Shown here in pieces: positions 1 to 7,793 of a stretch of DNA of 19,063 nucleotides (within the stretch, counting starts at the first letter, position 1; every line of letters starts with the position of its first letter). Both the position numbers and the translations under genes were made by a program. This stretch comes from OFTM291 sp041741375 (GTDB lineage Bacteria; Gemmatimonadota; Gemmatimonadetes; Gemmatimonadales; GWC2-71-9): positions 1-19,063 of the forward strand of contig JBGSKF010000197.1 of assembly GCA_041741375.1 (NCBI GenBank). Reading direction: 5' to 3'. The notes under the pieces were generated by a model. That model was not told where the DNA came from. It worked only from the letters and a program-made list of their open reading frames with translations, and did not search any database.

Positions 1-2590
1 GCACGCGGTCCCAGGCCTCCACCGCCGCCCCAAAGTGCCGGAGTCGCGATTCGGCCACGCCCAGGTGGAAAGAGGCCACGACCTGCTCCGGATCCAGGTC
101 CAGGGCGCGCTGCAAGGCCCGCCGGGCCATGTCCGGCCGCCGGTCCGCGAGCAGGGATCGCCCCAGAGCCACCAGGGCCTCCACCGACAGTGGCTCGGCC
201 ACCAGAAAGTCCACCAGCAGGTTGACCGCTTCCCCGGGCCGCCCGCCGCGCCGGAGGAGGTGGGCGAGGGAGAGCACCGTGTCCTGATGCGTCGGCAGCA
301 AGCGGAGAGCGCGGTCCCACGCGATCCTGGCCTCACCGGGGTTGCCAGCGGACTCGCAGGCCGCCCCCAGCTCGTACCAGGCCTGCACCAGGCCGCTGTC
401 CAGGTCGAGCGCGGCCCGGAACGCCTCCATCGCCCCGCCGTGATCCTGCTGGCGCCGCGCGATCGTTCCCTTCAGGACAAGCAGGTCGGCCCGCCCCGGA
501 GCGGCCGTGATCGCCGCCTCGACGTCGGCGGCGGCTCCCGCCAGATCGTCGGTCACCAACCGAACCCGGGCCCGGATGATGCGGGCATCCACATTGCCCG
601 GCAACGCCTCCACCACCGCGTGCACCGCCTGCAGCGCCTCCTCGGCCCGCCCCAGAGCCAGGAGAGCTCCCGCCTCTCCCAATCGCAACTTGGCGCTGTC
701 CGGGTCGGCGTCCCGGGCGATGCGATACCGCTCCAGAGCCTCCCCATAGAGTCCGCGCCGCGCAAAGACCTCCGCCAGGACCCCGGCGGCCGCCGCCGCG
801 CTCGCCCCGCGCTGGACGGCGCGGTTGATCTCCGCGGTCGCCGCATCCAGCAACCCCTTGGCGAGATAGTCCGCGGCCAACTGGAAGGGGTCCCCCTCTT
901 CGGGATCCGGAACCGACGAGGGGGCCTCCACCAAGCGGTCGAACACGCCGTCCAGAACCCCGGCGTCGAAGGAGAACCCGGCCACCTGCTCGGCTCCCTC
1001 CCGTCCGGACAGGTGGGGCGCCACCTCGAAGGCCGACTCCTCGTGCTGCAGCTGAAGAGTCAGAGAGAGTTTCTGCGGAACGTACAGGGGGTCGAGCTCC
1101 AGGGCCCGGCGCGTCTCCCGCAGCGCCGCATCGAACTCCCCCAGGTGACTGAGCGCAAATCCGAGGTTGTAGCGCGCCACCGCCAGATCGGGAGCGAGTT
1201 CCACCGCCCGGCCGAAGGCGTTGCGGGCGTCGGTGAAGCGTTTCAGTTCCATCAGCACCAGGCCGATTCCATTCCACGCTCCGGGATGGTCCGCATGCTC
1301 GGCAAGCACCATGCGGTAGATCTCGGCCGCGGCCTGGTAGCGCCGGTGGTGCAGCTGAAGCATCGCCAGGTTCAGCCGGGCCGGGGTCAGATCGGGCCGC
1401 GCGCGCAGGGCCGCTCCGAAGGCGCGCTCCGCCTCGCGGGAATCGTTCTCGGCGCCGAGGGCCACGCCCACATTGTTCCAGGCCAGCGCGTTGGAAGGAT
1501 CGATGTCGACCGCGCGGCGGAACACCGACCGGGCTTCCTCGACACGACCCGCCAGATGGAGGCAGACACCATGCGCATTGCAGACGGCGCTGTTGCCGGG
1601 CTGGACCGCCCGCAGAGACTCGAACAGGTCGAGCGCCGATTTGTAGTCGCGGCGGAGCAGGTGAACCTCGGCCATTCCCTGGAGGGTGGTACTGTGGTCC
1701 TCCCCCGTTTCGAGCGCGAGCCGGTACTCCCGCAGGGCCTCCGCGAGGTACCCCCGCTGCCGGAACGCAAGGGCCAGCCGTCCGTGCGCCTCGGCGCCCG
1801 GAGCGTTCGCGGGAACAGCCGGCGAGGCGGAGCCTCCCCGCTCGGAAGCGTGTGGCGCCTGGGCCTGTGAGGATTCCAACCGCAGGTTGCTCTGCGCCGT
1901 GGCCAGCCCCGGGTTGAGCTCGATGGCCTTCCGCGTCGAGGCCCGTGCCGCCTCCTGACGACCCAGATCCCCGTAGACGAACCCCAGGAGGTAGTGGGCC
2001 TCCGCGTTGGTGGGCGCGAGCCGAGTCGCTTCGGTCAGCGCCTCCAGGGCCAGCTCGCTCAGGCCGAGGTGATACCGTGCCTCGCCCAGGTACACCCGCG
2101 CCACCGAGCTCGCCGCATCCGCCTCACAGGAGCGCTCGAACCACACGGCGGCCTCCTCGGGCCGTTGACGGGCCTGGGCCACAAGCCCGAGTTGCACCAG
2201 GGCCGTCGCGTCCCGGGGCCGGAGACGTCGCAGTTCCTCAAATTGCTCCGCGGCCTCGTCCAGGTGTCCCAGGCCCAGCAGGGCCCGCCCCAGTTCCAGC
2301 CGAAGTTCCGCGTCCATGGGCTGGTGGCGCAGCCGCTCCCGAAGGGCCGGAATCACCCGATCGTATTCGCCCGATTCCCTCAGCACCTGGTCCAGGTTGC
2401 GCCGCGCCGTCTCCATCCGGGGATCGAGTTCGAGCGCATGACGGAACGCCGCGATCGCCTCGGGGATCAGCTGGCGGTGATGATAGAGGTATCCGAGGTT
2501 GTTGTGGGCGCCGGGATCAGCGGGGTCGATGCGCCGCGCCAGCGCCCGGAGCGCCTCGACCTCCCGCGCACCGGTCCCGGATCCGATCAT
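1..2590 (-). CDS. Large tetratricopeptide-repeat protein, C-terminus beyond the window
   Basis: An uninterrupted frame of about 863 codons opens with ATG at 2590 and is still open at base 1. Almost all of it is TPR-like, with repeated patterns such as NNLGYLYHHRQLIPEAIAAF (residues about 30-49), GVALGAENDSREAERAF and YNLGFALSHLGEFDAALRE. Two non-repeat stretches interrupt it: an Ala/Pro/Gly-rich linker near residues 238-266 and a segment near 515-560. I see no signal peptide or membrane segment, so a cytoplasmic scaffold or protein-protein interaction role is likely. The start lies 2 bases after the cheC stop and has no clear Shine-Dalgarno, suggesting translational coupling. A TTG two codons upstream, overlapping the cheC stop, is a less likely start. 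TPR class is certain, but the specific function is unknown. Position after cheW-cheY-cheA-cheC suggests, without proving, a link to that signalling module. Confidence 0.85.
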   Translation of the reverse strand, partial: MIGSGTGAREVEALRALARRIDPADPGAHNNLGYLYHHRQLIPEAIAAFRHALELDPRMETARRNLDQVLRESGEYDRVIPALRERLRHQPMDAELRLELGRALLGLGHLDEAAEQFEELRRLRPRDATALVQLGLVAQARQRPEEAAVWFERSCEADAASSVARVYLGEARYHLGLSELALEALTEATRLAPTNAEAHYLLGFVYGDLGRQEAARASTRKAIELNPGLATAQSNLRLESSQAQAPHASERGGSASPAVPANAPGAEAHGRLALAFRQRGYLAEALREYRLALETGEDHSTTLQGMAEVHLLRRDYKSALDLFESLRAVQPGNSAVCNAHGVCLHLAGRVEEARSVFRRAVDIDPSNALAWNNVGVALGAENDSREAERAFGAALRARPDLTPARLNLAMLQLHHRRYQAAAEIYRMVLAEHADHPGAWNGIGLVLMELKRFTDARNAFGRAVELAPDLAVARYNLGFALSHLGEFDAALRETRRALELDPLYVPQKLSLTLQLQHEESAFEVAPHLSGREGAEQVAGFSFDAGVLDGVFDRLVEAPSSVPDPEEGDPFQLAADYLAKGLLDAATAEINRAVQRGASAAAAAGVLAEVFARRGLYGEALERYRIARDADPDSAKLRLGEAGALLALGRAEEALQAVHAVVEALPGNVDARIIRARVRLVTDDLAGAAADVEAAITAAPGRADLLVLKGTIARRQQDHGGAMEAFRAALDLDSGLVQAWYELGAACESAGNPGEARIAWDRALRLLPTHQDTVLSLAHLLRRGGRPGEAVNLLVDFLVAEPLSVEALVALGRSLLADRRPDMARRALQRALDLDPEQVVASFHLGVAESRLRHFGAAVEAWDRV

Positions 2591-2592
2591 GA

Positions 2593-3213
2593 TCAATCGC
2601 GGGCGATCGACTCAAGGATCGCGCGCAGGGAGGGAAAGTCGGGCAGCAGGAGAAACTCGCCTCGGAGGCTCTCCTGGCTCCCCTCCACCCGAAACGCGGT
2701 GTCCACGCAGAAGACGATGTCCCTCTCCTGTCCGAAGCTCACATAGGTTGTGGTCAGGACCGCCCCGGCGAAGTCGAGCACGAAACTCGGAACCGAGGGG
2801 ACCAGCATCATGCTCATGAAATCGCTGAGCGCGTTGAGATAGGCTGAACTCAGGATGTTCCCCGTCTCCTTGAGGGAGGAGATTTCCATCTCCCCGAAGG
2901 TGGTGGTCGACCCGGTGCCCCGCCGGAGGAGGATGTCGCAGAGCACCCGCGCCGACGGCTCCGGGATGACCACCATGGTCCGGCCGGTCAGGTCGCCCAT
3001 CATGTGCATGAGGATCCCCGCGACGACCGTGTCCGGGGGCCCGACCAGGTTCGCCACCTCCTCGAGGCGCCGGATGTTCACCTCCGGCACATCGATCATG
3101 ATGGTGCGCCCCGTCATCTGCGACAGGGCGGTGGCGGCGTGACCCGCTCCGATGTTGGCCACCTCCCGGAGGGCGTCCCGCTCGATTTCACCAAGCTGCT
3201 GCAAGGCGTCCAT
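2593..3213 (-). CDS. cheC: CheC-family CheY-P phosphatase
   Basis: A 206-residue protein of the CheC/CheX/FliY family, which dephosphorylates CheY-P in organisms that lack CheZ. Both CheC active-site signatures (D/S-x3-E-x2-N-x22-P) are intact: D13, E17, N20, P43 in the first half and S112, E116, N119, P142 in the second. This is therefore a two-centre CheC rather than a one-centre CheX-type enzyme. The frame extends 28 codons upstream into cheA, but the ATG at 3213 is chosen because a strong Shine-Dalgarno (AGGGGAGG) sits 4 bases before it and the family homology begins there. It starts 11 bases after the cheA stop. CheC is often paired with the receptor deamidase CheD, and no cheD is present here. 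Confidence 0.93.
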   Translation of the reverse strand: MDALQQLGEIERDALREVANIGAGHAATALSQMTGRTIMIDVPEVNIRRLEEVANLVGPPDTVVAGILMHMMGDLTGRTMVVIPEPSARVLCDILLRRGTGSTTTFGEMEISSLKETGNILSSAYLNALSDFMSMMLVPSVPSFVLDFAGAVLTTTYVSFGQERDIVFCVDTAFRVEGSQESLRGEFLLLPDFPSLRAILESIARD

Positions 3214-3217
3214 GCAA

Positions 3218-3225
3218 CCTCCCCT
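3218..3225 (-). promoter_or_regulatory. Shine-Dalgarno site of cheC
   Basis: AGGGGAGG on the minus strand, 4 bases upstream of the ATG at 3213. It overlaps the first base of the cheA stop and fixes the cheC start over longer in-frame readings. Confidence 0.7.
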
Positions 3226-5093
3226 CAGACCAGGACCATGGGATCGAGCACCAGGATGGGTACGCCGTCCCCCAGAATGGCGGCGCCGTTGATCCATCGC
3301 GGCATGCCGCGCGGGGCGTCAACCGGTTCGACCACGATATGTTGCCGACTTACTAATGTATCCACCACGACGCCGATTCGCCGATGTCCCTGGTCCACCA
3401 CCACGACCGGAGCTCTCCGTCCGGCCCGGCCCGGCCCCGGGGCTCCGGTCACCCCCCGCAGGACCACGGCCGGAAGGGTCGCCCCGCGGTAGGAAATGGT
3501 CCCCCCGGATGCCCGGGCAGGAATCTCCTTCACGTGCCCCGTCTCGACAATATGCGCGAGGGGCACGGCATACCGCTCCGGGCCCACCTGCACGATCAGC
3601 GCCTGCACGATGGCCAGCGTCAGCGGGAGACGGAGCTCGAACGTCGTCCCGGCCCCGGGCTTCGTATGGAGGGACACCCGGCCACCGAGCTGCCGGAAAC
3701 GGGTCAGGACCACATCGATCCCGACTCCGCGACCGGACACCCCGGTCACCTCCCGGCTCGTGCTGAATCCGGGCCGCCCGAGCAGTGCCAGAAGATCCTC
3801 GTCCGAATCGAGGGTGGAGGTGGACCCCAGGAATCTCTCCCGGCGGGCCTTGTCCACCACGGCCTCCCGGTCGATGCCCCGTCCGTCGTCCCGAACCAGA
3901 ATGAGCACCGAATTGTGCTCCCGGGTCGCGCGCAGCAGGATCCTCCCCTCGGGCGTCTTCCCCGAGCGCACCCGCTCCTCGGGAGTCTCGAGACCGTGAT
4001 CCACCGCGTTCCGAAGCAGGTGGAGGAGCGGGTCGCCGATGTCATCGAGGAGGGACCGGTCAAGCTCGATGTCTCCCCCCTCGATCACAAAGGCCACCCG
4101 CTTTTCCAATTGACGCGCGAGGTCCCGGATCGGCCGGGGGAACCGGTCGAACACCTCCGCCACCGGAGCCAGCCGGGCCTCGGTCACACTGGTCTGGGCC
4201 TGGGACACCAGGCGACCGATACGCCCCGACAGGGTCTCCAGGGGGGATCCCGGAGCGGTCACCGCGATTTCGGCGAGCTGGTTGGTGGCCACGACCAATT
4301 CACTGACTTGGTTGAGGAGATCGTCCAGACGCTGGAGAGTCACTCGAACCTGGCGGCCCGCCATTCGCGTGGCCGGTGTGGGACGATCCCCCACGATGAC
4401 CGAGAGCACGTCACCGGCCTCCCGGATCGCCTCGCGAATCCGCTCGTCCGAGGCGGCGGTGGCCAGCCGGAAGGACAGGTCGCCGCCGAAGGCCGGGCTC
4501 TGGATCGCCTCTCGGGGAGGGAACACTGCCGACACCTTCCCGAGAAGCTCCGCCTTGAGGAGCACCAGGGCGGCCCGGGCCCCGAGCATCTCCCCATCAT
4601 GCCGGAGGGTGACGCGGATCGGACGCCCGGCGGGGGCTCCGAAGCCAACCGGAATGGCGAACTCCCCGGTGCGGTGGACGTCCACCTCCCCGGTTTCTCC
4701 CTCGCCGGTCGTCTCGGGACTCGCGGCCCGCCGAAGCCCGGCAAGCACCTCGTCCACCGGCAACTCTGCGTCCCGGCCCTCGGCGGCGGGATCGATGCCC
4801 GCCTCCAGGAGATCCACGGCCTGGAAGCAGAGATCGACGATCTCCGGATCGGCCGTTCTCTCGTTGTCGCGGATGGTGGCGAGGAGGCTCTCCAGGGCGT
4901 GGCTCAGGTCGGCAAGCCGGGTGTAGCCCATGGTGGCGGCCATCCCCTTGATGGTGTGAATGGACCGGAACAGACCGTCGAGGGGAGCGGAGGCCGTGGG
5001 GGCTCGCTCCCACTCCAAGAGCAGCGCGTTGCACTGGGCCAAGTGCTCGCGGCTGTCCGCCCGAAAGAGAGCGACGTACTTGTCGAGATCCAC
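3225..5093 (-). CDS. cheA: Chemotaxis histidine kinase CheA
   Basis: A 622-residue class II histidine kinase with the full five-domain layout. P1 (HPt, about 1-105) carries the phospho-accepting H46 in SIHTIKG. P2 (about 157-236) resembles the CheY-binding domain of the Thermotoga/Bacillus type. P3 dimerisation (about 244-320) contains LDDLLNQVSELVVATNQL. P4 ATPase (about 325-495) has the N box LLRNAVDHG (359-367), G1 DDGRG (402-406), F box GFSTS (442-446) and G2 GRGVGID (454-460). P5 (about 496-622) is CheW-like. It should phosphorylate the adjacent CheY. The start is GTG at 5093, 10 bases after the cheY stop; I see no good Shine-Dalgarno, so coupling to cheY translation is likely. All key kinase residues are present. 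It differs from long hybrid kinases in having a single HPt and no receiver. Confidence 0.97.
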   Translation of the reverse strand: MDLDKYVALFRADSREHLAQCNALLLEWERAPTASAPLDGLFRSIHTIKGMAATMGYTRLADLSHALESLLATIRDNERTADPEIVDLCFQAVDLLEAGIDPAAEGRDAELPVDEVLAGLRRAASPETTGEGETGEVDVHRTGEFAIPVGFGAPAGRPIRVTLRHDGEMLGARAALVLLKAELLGKVSAVFPPREAIQSPAFGGDLSFRLATAASDERIREAIREAGDVLSVIVGDRPTPATRMAGRQVRVTLQRLDDLLNQVSELVVATNQLAEIAVTAPGSPLETLSGRIGRLVSQAQTSVTEARLAPVAEVFDRFPRPIRDLARQLEKRVAFVIEGGDIELDRSLLDDIGDPLLHLLRNAVDHGLETPEERVRSGKTPEGRILLRATREHNSVLILVRDDGRGIDREAVVDKARRERFLGSTSTLDSDEDLLALLGRPGFSTSREVTGVSGRGVGIDVVLTRFRQLGGRVSLHTKPGAGTTFELRLPLTLAIVQALIVQVGPERYAVPLAHIVETGHVKEIPARASGGTISYRGATLPAVVLRGVTGAPGPGRAGRRAPVVVVDQGHRRIGVVVDTLVSRQHIVVEPVDAPRGMPRWINGAAILGDGVPILVLDPMVLV

Positions 5094-5103
5094 CCGGCGC
5101 CGG

Positions 5104-5466
5104 TCAGCTGAGGAGGCGCTGGACGGCCTCGAGCACGCGCGAGGGCTGGAACGGCTTGACCACGAAGTCCTTGGCCCCCGCCTGGATCGCCTCTACCACC
5201 AGGGCCTGTTGCCCCATCGCGCTGCACATGAGAATCTTGGCGTCGGGATCGATCTTGACGATTTCCCGCACTGCGTCGATGCCCCCCATGTCGGGCATGA
5301 CGATGTCCATGGTCACCATGTTCGGGCGGAGTTCCCGGTACCGTTCCACAGCCTGGGCCCCGCTCTCGGCCTCCCCGACCACTTCGTACCCGGCCTGGGT
5401 GAGAATGTCGGTGATCATGGTGCGCATGAAGATCGCGTCGTCACATACCAATACGGTCTGGCCCAC
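5104..5466 (-). CDS. cheY: Chemotaxis response regulator CheY
   Basis: A single-domain receiver of 120 residues without an output domain. The acidic pocket is D9/D10 (VCDDA), the phosphorylation site D54 (TMDIVMPD), the switch Ser S82 (MCSAM) and the Lys K104 (VVKPF). It should accept phosphate from CheA H46 and be dephosphorylated by CheC; the usual target is the flagellar switch, but no motility gene is visible here. The frame is open 15 codons further upstream, but GTG at 5466 is preferred: a GGAGG at 5473-5477 lies 6 bases before it and receiver homology starts immediately. It lies 51 bases downstream of cheW and 10 bases upstream of cheA. Confidence 0.95.
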   Translation of the reverse strand: MGQTVLVCDDAIFMRTMITDILTQAGYEVVGEAESGAQAVERYRELRPNMVTMDIVMPDMGGIDAVREIVKIDPDAKILMCSAMGQQALVVEAIQAGAKDFVVKPFQPSRVLEAVQRLLS

Positions 5467-5472
5467 GTGCTG

Positions 5473-5477
5473 CCTCC
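5473..5477 (-). promoter_or_regulatory. Shine-Dalgarno site of cheY
   Basis: GGAGG on the minus strand, 6 bases before the GTG at 5466. It decides the cheY start against an in-frame extension to 5511. Confidence 0.7.
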
Positions 5478-5494
5478 GTGCGAGGGGATCGTGA

Positions 5495-5512
5495 GGTGCC
5501 TCGGGGGGCACC
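5495..5512 (-). other. Small inverted repeat between cheW and cheY
   Basis: GGTGCC and GGCACC (6-bp stem, 6-base loop CCCCGA) lie in the 51-base gap after the cheW stop and before the cheY Shine-Dalgarno. No T-run follows, so it is not a canonical terminator. It could slow ribosomes or mark an mRNA end, or be chance in GC-rich DNA. Confidence 0.3.
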
Positions 5513-5517
5513 CGATG

Positions 5518-5898
5518 TCACAAGGCCCGGCCGACACCGTCCGGGGCGAAAAGCGGACCCACATGGGCCGCGAGATCCGGTACCTCCACGCCCCCCACGT
5601 CCGCCTGATCCGCGTCCCGAAGATCGAGCACTTCGCTCACCGCCACCCCGATCGCACGCCCCTCCAGCTCGATGACCAGAATGGCCGACGGATCTCCGGC
5701 CCGAGCCTCGCCGAAGAGCGTCCGGCCGTCAACCACCGTGATGATCGTCCCCCGGACGTTGACCAGCCCGAGAATCTCCGACGGGGCACCCGGAATGCGG
5801 GTGGCGACACGGGCCTCCAATATCTCCAGCACGCCGGACACCGGGGTACCGAACCGGCGGGATCCCACCCGCCATTCCAGGAGACGCGACCCGGTCAC
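5518..5898 (-). CDS. cheW: CheW-type coupling protein
   Basis: A 126-residue single CheW domain, shorter than the usual 150-170. Visible features are the first strands (EWRVGSRRFGTPVSGVLEIL), the conserved GLVNVRGTIITVVDGRTLFG segment (about 44-63) and a C-terminal strand region AILVIELEGRAIGVAVSEVL followed by a short helix (VPDLAAHVGPLF). CheW joins receptors to CheA; here no receptor gene is adjacent. The GTG start at 5898 overlaps the rluD stop by 4 bases (GTGA), with AGGT about 8 bases upstream, so it is translationally coupled to the housekeeping genes before it. It could also be a CheW-like scaffold for a non-motility chemosensory array. Confidence 0.88.
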   Translation of the reverse strand: MTGSRLLEWRVGSRRFGTPVSGVLEILEARVATRIPGAPSEILGLVNVRGTIITVVDGRTLFGEARAGDPSAILVIELEGRAIGVAVSEVLDLRDADQADVGGVEVPDLAAHVGPLFAPDGVGRAL

Positions 5899-6890
5899 GC
5901 CGGAACCTCACCAAAGAATCGAAGGTAGTGGAGCGCCGCGTGGTCGGCAATCCGGACCCGGTCCCCTGCGGCCACCCGCAAGGCGGGAAGGAGGTCCACG
6001 GGCCATTCGCTCCGAAGCACCAGCGGTTCGCCGTGGATCGGATGCCGGAACCGGAGTTCCGCCGCGTGGAGGGCCTGGCGGGGAGCACTCCGATCCAGTC
6101 GTTCGGCCTCGATTCGGTCCGAGCCGCTCACCCTCCGACTCCCGCCTCCATGGTACACCGGATCTCCCACCACCGGGTGACCGATGTGGGCGAGGTGGAC
6201 CCGGATCTGGTGCGTCCGCCCCGTCACCAGCACCACCTGGAGCAGGTCCGCCACCCCGAACCGGGCCACGGTCCGGGCCTCGGTTCGGGCCGGCCGGCCC
6301 TCGGGATGGACCGCCATGCGCTTGCGGTCGGTGACACTCCGCGCCAGGGGTGCCTCGATGAGCACGGGCTCGCGGTCCAGATGCCCCCAGGCCAGTGCGG
6401 CATAGGTCCGGTGAACCCGGCGCGCCGCGATGGCGTGCGCCAGCCGCCGGTGCGCCAGGTCGGTCTTGGCCACGACCAGGAGCCCCGAGGTGTCGCGATC
6501 GAGCCGGTGGACGATGCCGGGCCTCCCGGCAGGTCCCCCGGAGAGGGTCGTGCCCCGGGCGACCAGGGCGTTGACAAGCGTGTCCTCCCAGTGGCCCGGT
6601 GCCGGATGGACGACCAGCCCGGCGGGTTTGTCCACCACCGCCAGGTACTCGTCCTCGTACACGAAGGTGAGAGCCATGTCACAGGGAGCGAGTGGGCGCA
6701 TCCCCTCGCGGACCGGGGGACCGGTCGTGACGTGCACCCGATCGCCTCGCTGCAGCACGAGGGACGCGCGGGCCGGAGCCTCGTTGACCCGGGCCGCCCC
6801 GGCGGCCACCAGACGGGCGGCCACTGTCCGGGACAGGGCCAGCTGATCGGCAAGAAACCGGTCGAGTCGCTCGGTCCGGTCGGCGAGCAC
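5895..6890 (-). CDS. rluD: RluA/RluD-family 23S rRNA pseudouridine synthase
   Basis: A large ribosomal RNA pseudouridine synthase of about 331 residues. An N-terminal S4 RNA-binding domain (about 8-60, RLDRFLADQL..SRTVAARLV) is followed by the catalytic domain. The catalytic signature HRLDRDTSG lies at about residues 128-136 (bases 6484-6509, roughly), with the nucleophile D131. Further conserved blocks are VVDKPAGLVVHPAPG and RTHQIRVHLAHIGHPVVGDPVY. It is the counterpart of B. subtilis ylyB, which likewise follows lspA. The start is uncertain: GTG at 6890 leaves a 26-base gap to lspA but has no Shine-Dalgarno and cuts off the usual first strand (FAFTV). A CTG at 6920, overlapping the lspA stop as CTGA, would include that strand and give 341 residues. 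Longer frames overlap all of lspA and are not credible. Confidence 0.93.
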   Translation of the reverse strand: MLADRTERLDRFLADQLALSRTVAARLVAAGAARVNEAPARASLVLQRGDRVHVTTGPPVREGMRPLAPCDMALTFVYEDEYLAVVDKPAGLVVHPAPGHWEDTLVNALVARGTTLSGGPAGRPGIVHRLDRDTSGLLVVAKTDLAHRRLAHAIAARRVHRTYAALAWGHLDREPVLIEAPLARSVTDRKRMAVHPEGRPARTEARTVARFGVADLLQVVLVTGRTHQIRVHLAHIGHPVVGDPVYHGGGSRRVSGSDRIEAERLDRSAPRQALHAAELRFRHPIHGEPLVLRSEWPVDLLPALRVAAGDRVRIADHAALHYLRFFGEVPA

Positions 6891-6916
6891 GGTGAAGGCG
6901 AATCCGGGATCGTCGG

Positions 6917-7426
6917 TCAGCGGGAGGAACCGGGTTCGGCCGAGCGGTGTCGGGCATCCTCGGCCCAGAGCGACGCGGCCAGGGCGATGGCGCCAAGACT
7001 CACTCCGATGTCGGCCACGTTGAACGTGGGCCACCGCAGGGTTCCCACCCCCACGTCGATGAAATCCACCACCCCCGATGTGCTCCGGATCCGGTCCACC
7101 AGGTTTCCCGCCGCTCCCCCCGCCACCAGGCCCAGCGCCACCTGGCGGAGACGATCGCCGGGAGCGCTGCTCCACGCCATCCGGGTGAGGATGACCAGCG
7201 CCACGAGGGCAATCCCGAGGAAGATCCACCGGGACCAGGGGCCCAGATGGAGGCCGAACGCGGCCCCGGGATTGTACACCAGGCGGAACTGGAGGGTGTC
7301 CCCCAGCAACGGCAGCACCCGGCCCCGGGGGAACGAGGCCTCGACGGCGAGCTTGGTCACCAGGTCCACCACCAGCACCAGCGCGGCCACACCGGCGTAG
7401 CGGAGGTTCCTATCGGCGCTTGGCAT
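6917..7426 (-). CDS. lspA: Lipoprotein signal peptidase (signal peptidase II)
   Basis: A 169-residue inner-membrane aspartyl protease that cleaves the signal peptide of prolipoproteins after lipid modification. It has four hydrophobic segments (about 11-28, 67-82, 94-108, 137-153). The two catalytic aspartates are D111 in AAGNLVDRI and D139 in FNVADIGVS, and the conserved NPGAAFG loop is at 52-58. Length is normal for the family. It starts with ATG at 7426 inside the last 17 bases of the DksA-like gene, with an excellent AGGAGG just upstream. Position between a DksA/YlyA-like gene and rluD is the same as in B. subtilis. Confidence 0.97.
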   Translation of the reverse strand: MPSADRNLRYAGVAALVLVVDLVTKLAVEASFPRGRVLPLLGDTLQFRLVYNPGAAFGLHLGPWSRWIFLGIALVALVILTRMAWSSAPGDRLRQVALGLVAGGAAGNLVDRIRSTSGVVDFIDVGVGTLRWPTFNVADIGVSLGAIALAASLWAEDARHRSAEPGSSR

Positions 7427-7793
7427 CTTCCTCCTGCTCCTTGCAGGTGATGCAGAGTCGCGCGTGAGGCAGGGCGTCCAAACGGTCGAAGCTGATCGCC
7501 TCGCCGCACTGGTGGCACTTCCCGAAACTCTCGGGATCGTTGTAGAAGCGCCGGAGAGCCTGATTCACGTGCCACAGGTAGCGTCCCTCCTGTGACGCGA
7601 AGAGGAACTGTTTCTCCCGCTCCATGGTATCGGTGCCCTGGTCGGCCATGTGAAACGAGTAGCTCGACAGGTCGCCATCCGAGCCTTGCAGCGTATTGCT
7701 GAAGGATTCCCCATAGTAGCCGAGTTCCTTCATCACGCGGGCGCGTTCGTCGAGCAGCCGCTGGCCGAGGTGCGCGAGTTGTTTCTTGTTCAT
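7410..7793 (-). CDS. DksA/TraR-family zinc-finger protein (YlyA-like)
   Basis: A 127-residue protein with an N-terminal helical part and a C-terminal C4 zinc finger (C93, C96, C114, C117: CHQCGEAISFDRL..CITC). DksA relatives insert a coiled-coil into the RNA polymerase secondary channel; here the acidic tip region would be MADQGTDTMERE (D51, D55, E58). This matches the DksA/TraR family, with gene position equal to B. subtilis ylyA between ileS and lspA. It lacks the length (about 150) and the exact DxxD tip of E. coli DksA, so ppGpp-dependent activity is unproven. ATG at 7793 overlaps the ileS stop (ATGA), and its end overlaps lspA by 17 bases. Confidence 0.9.
   Translation of the reverse strand: MNKKQLAHLGQRLLDERARVMKELGYYGESFSNTLQGSDGDLSSYSFHMADQGTDTMEREKQFLFASQEGRYLWHVNQALRRFYNDPESFGKCHQCGEAISFDRLDALPHARLCITCKEQEEDAKRR

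Noticed and set aside
333..1770. Minus-strand open frames at 333-1277 and 1387-1770
   Set aside because: They lie in other frames inside the TPR gene. The TPR frame is unbroken from 2590 to the window edge, so no frameshift or separate gene is needed.
35..1870. Plus-strand open frame of 611 codons
   Set aside because: It is antisense to the TPR gene, whose minus-strand frame gives clear TPR units throughout.
5518..5898. cheW truncated by a frameshift
   Set aside because: The protein is short, but its end (VPDLAAHVGPLF) resembles a normal CheW C-terminal helix, and other frames of the following 51 bases give no missing strand.
6891..7229. N-terminal extension of the RluD-type enzyme
   Set aside because: The 113 added codons are read from the lspA gene in another frame and are Gly/Arg/Pro-rich without similarity to the family.
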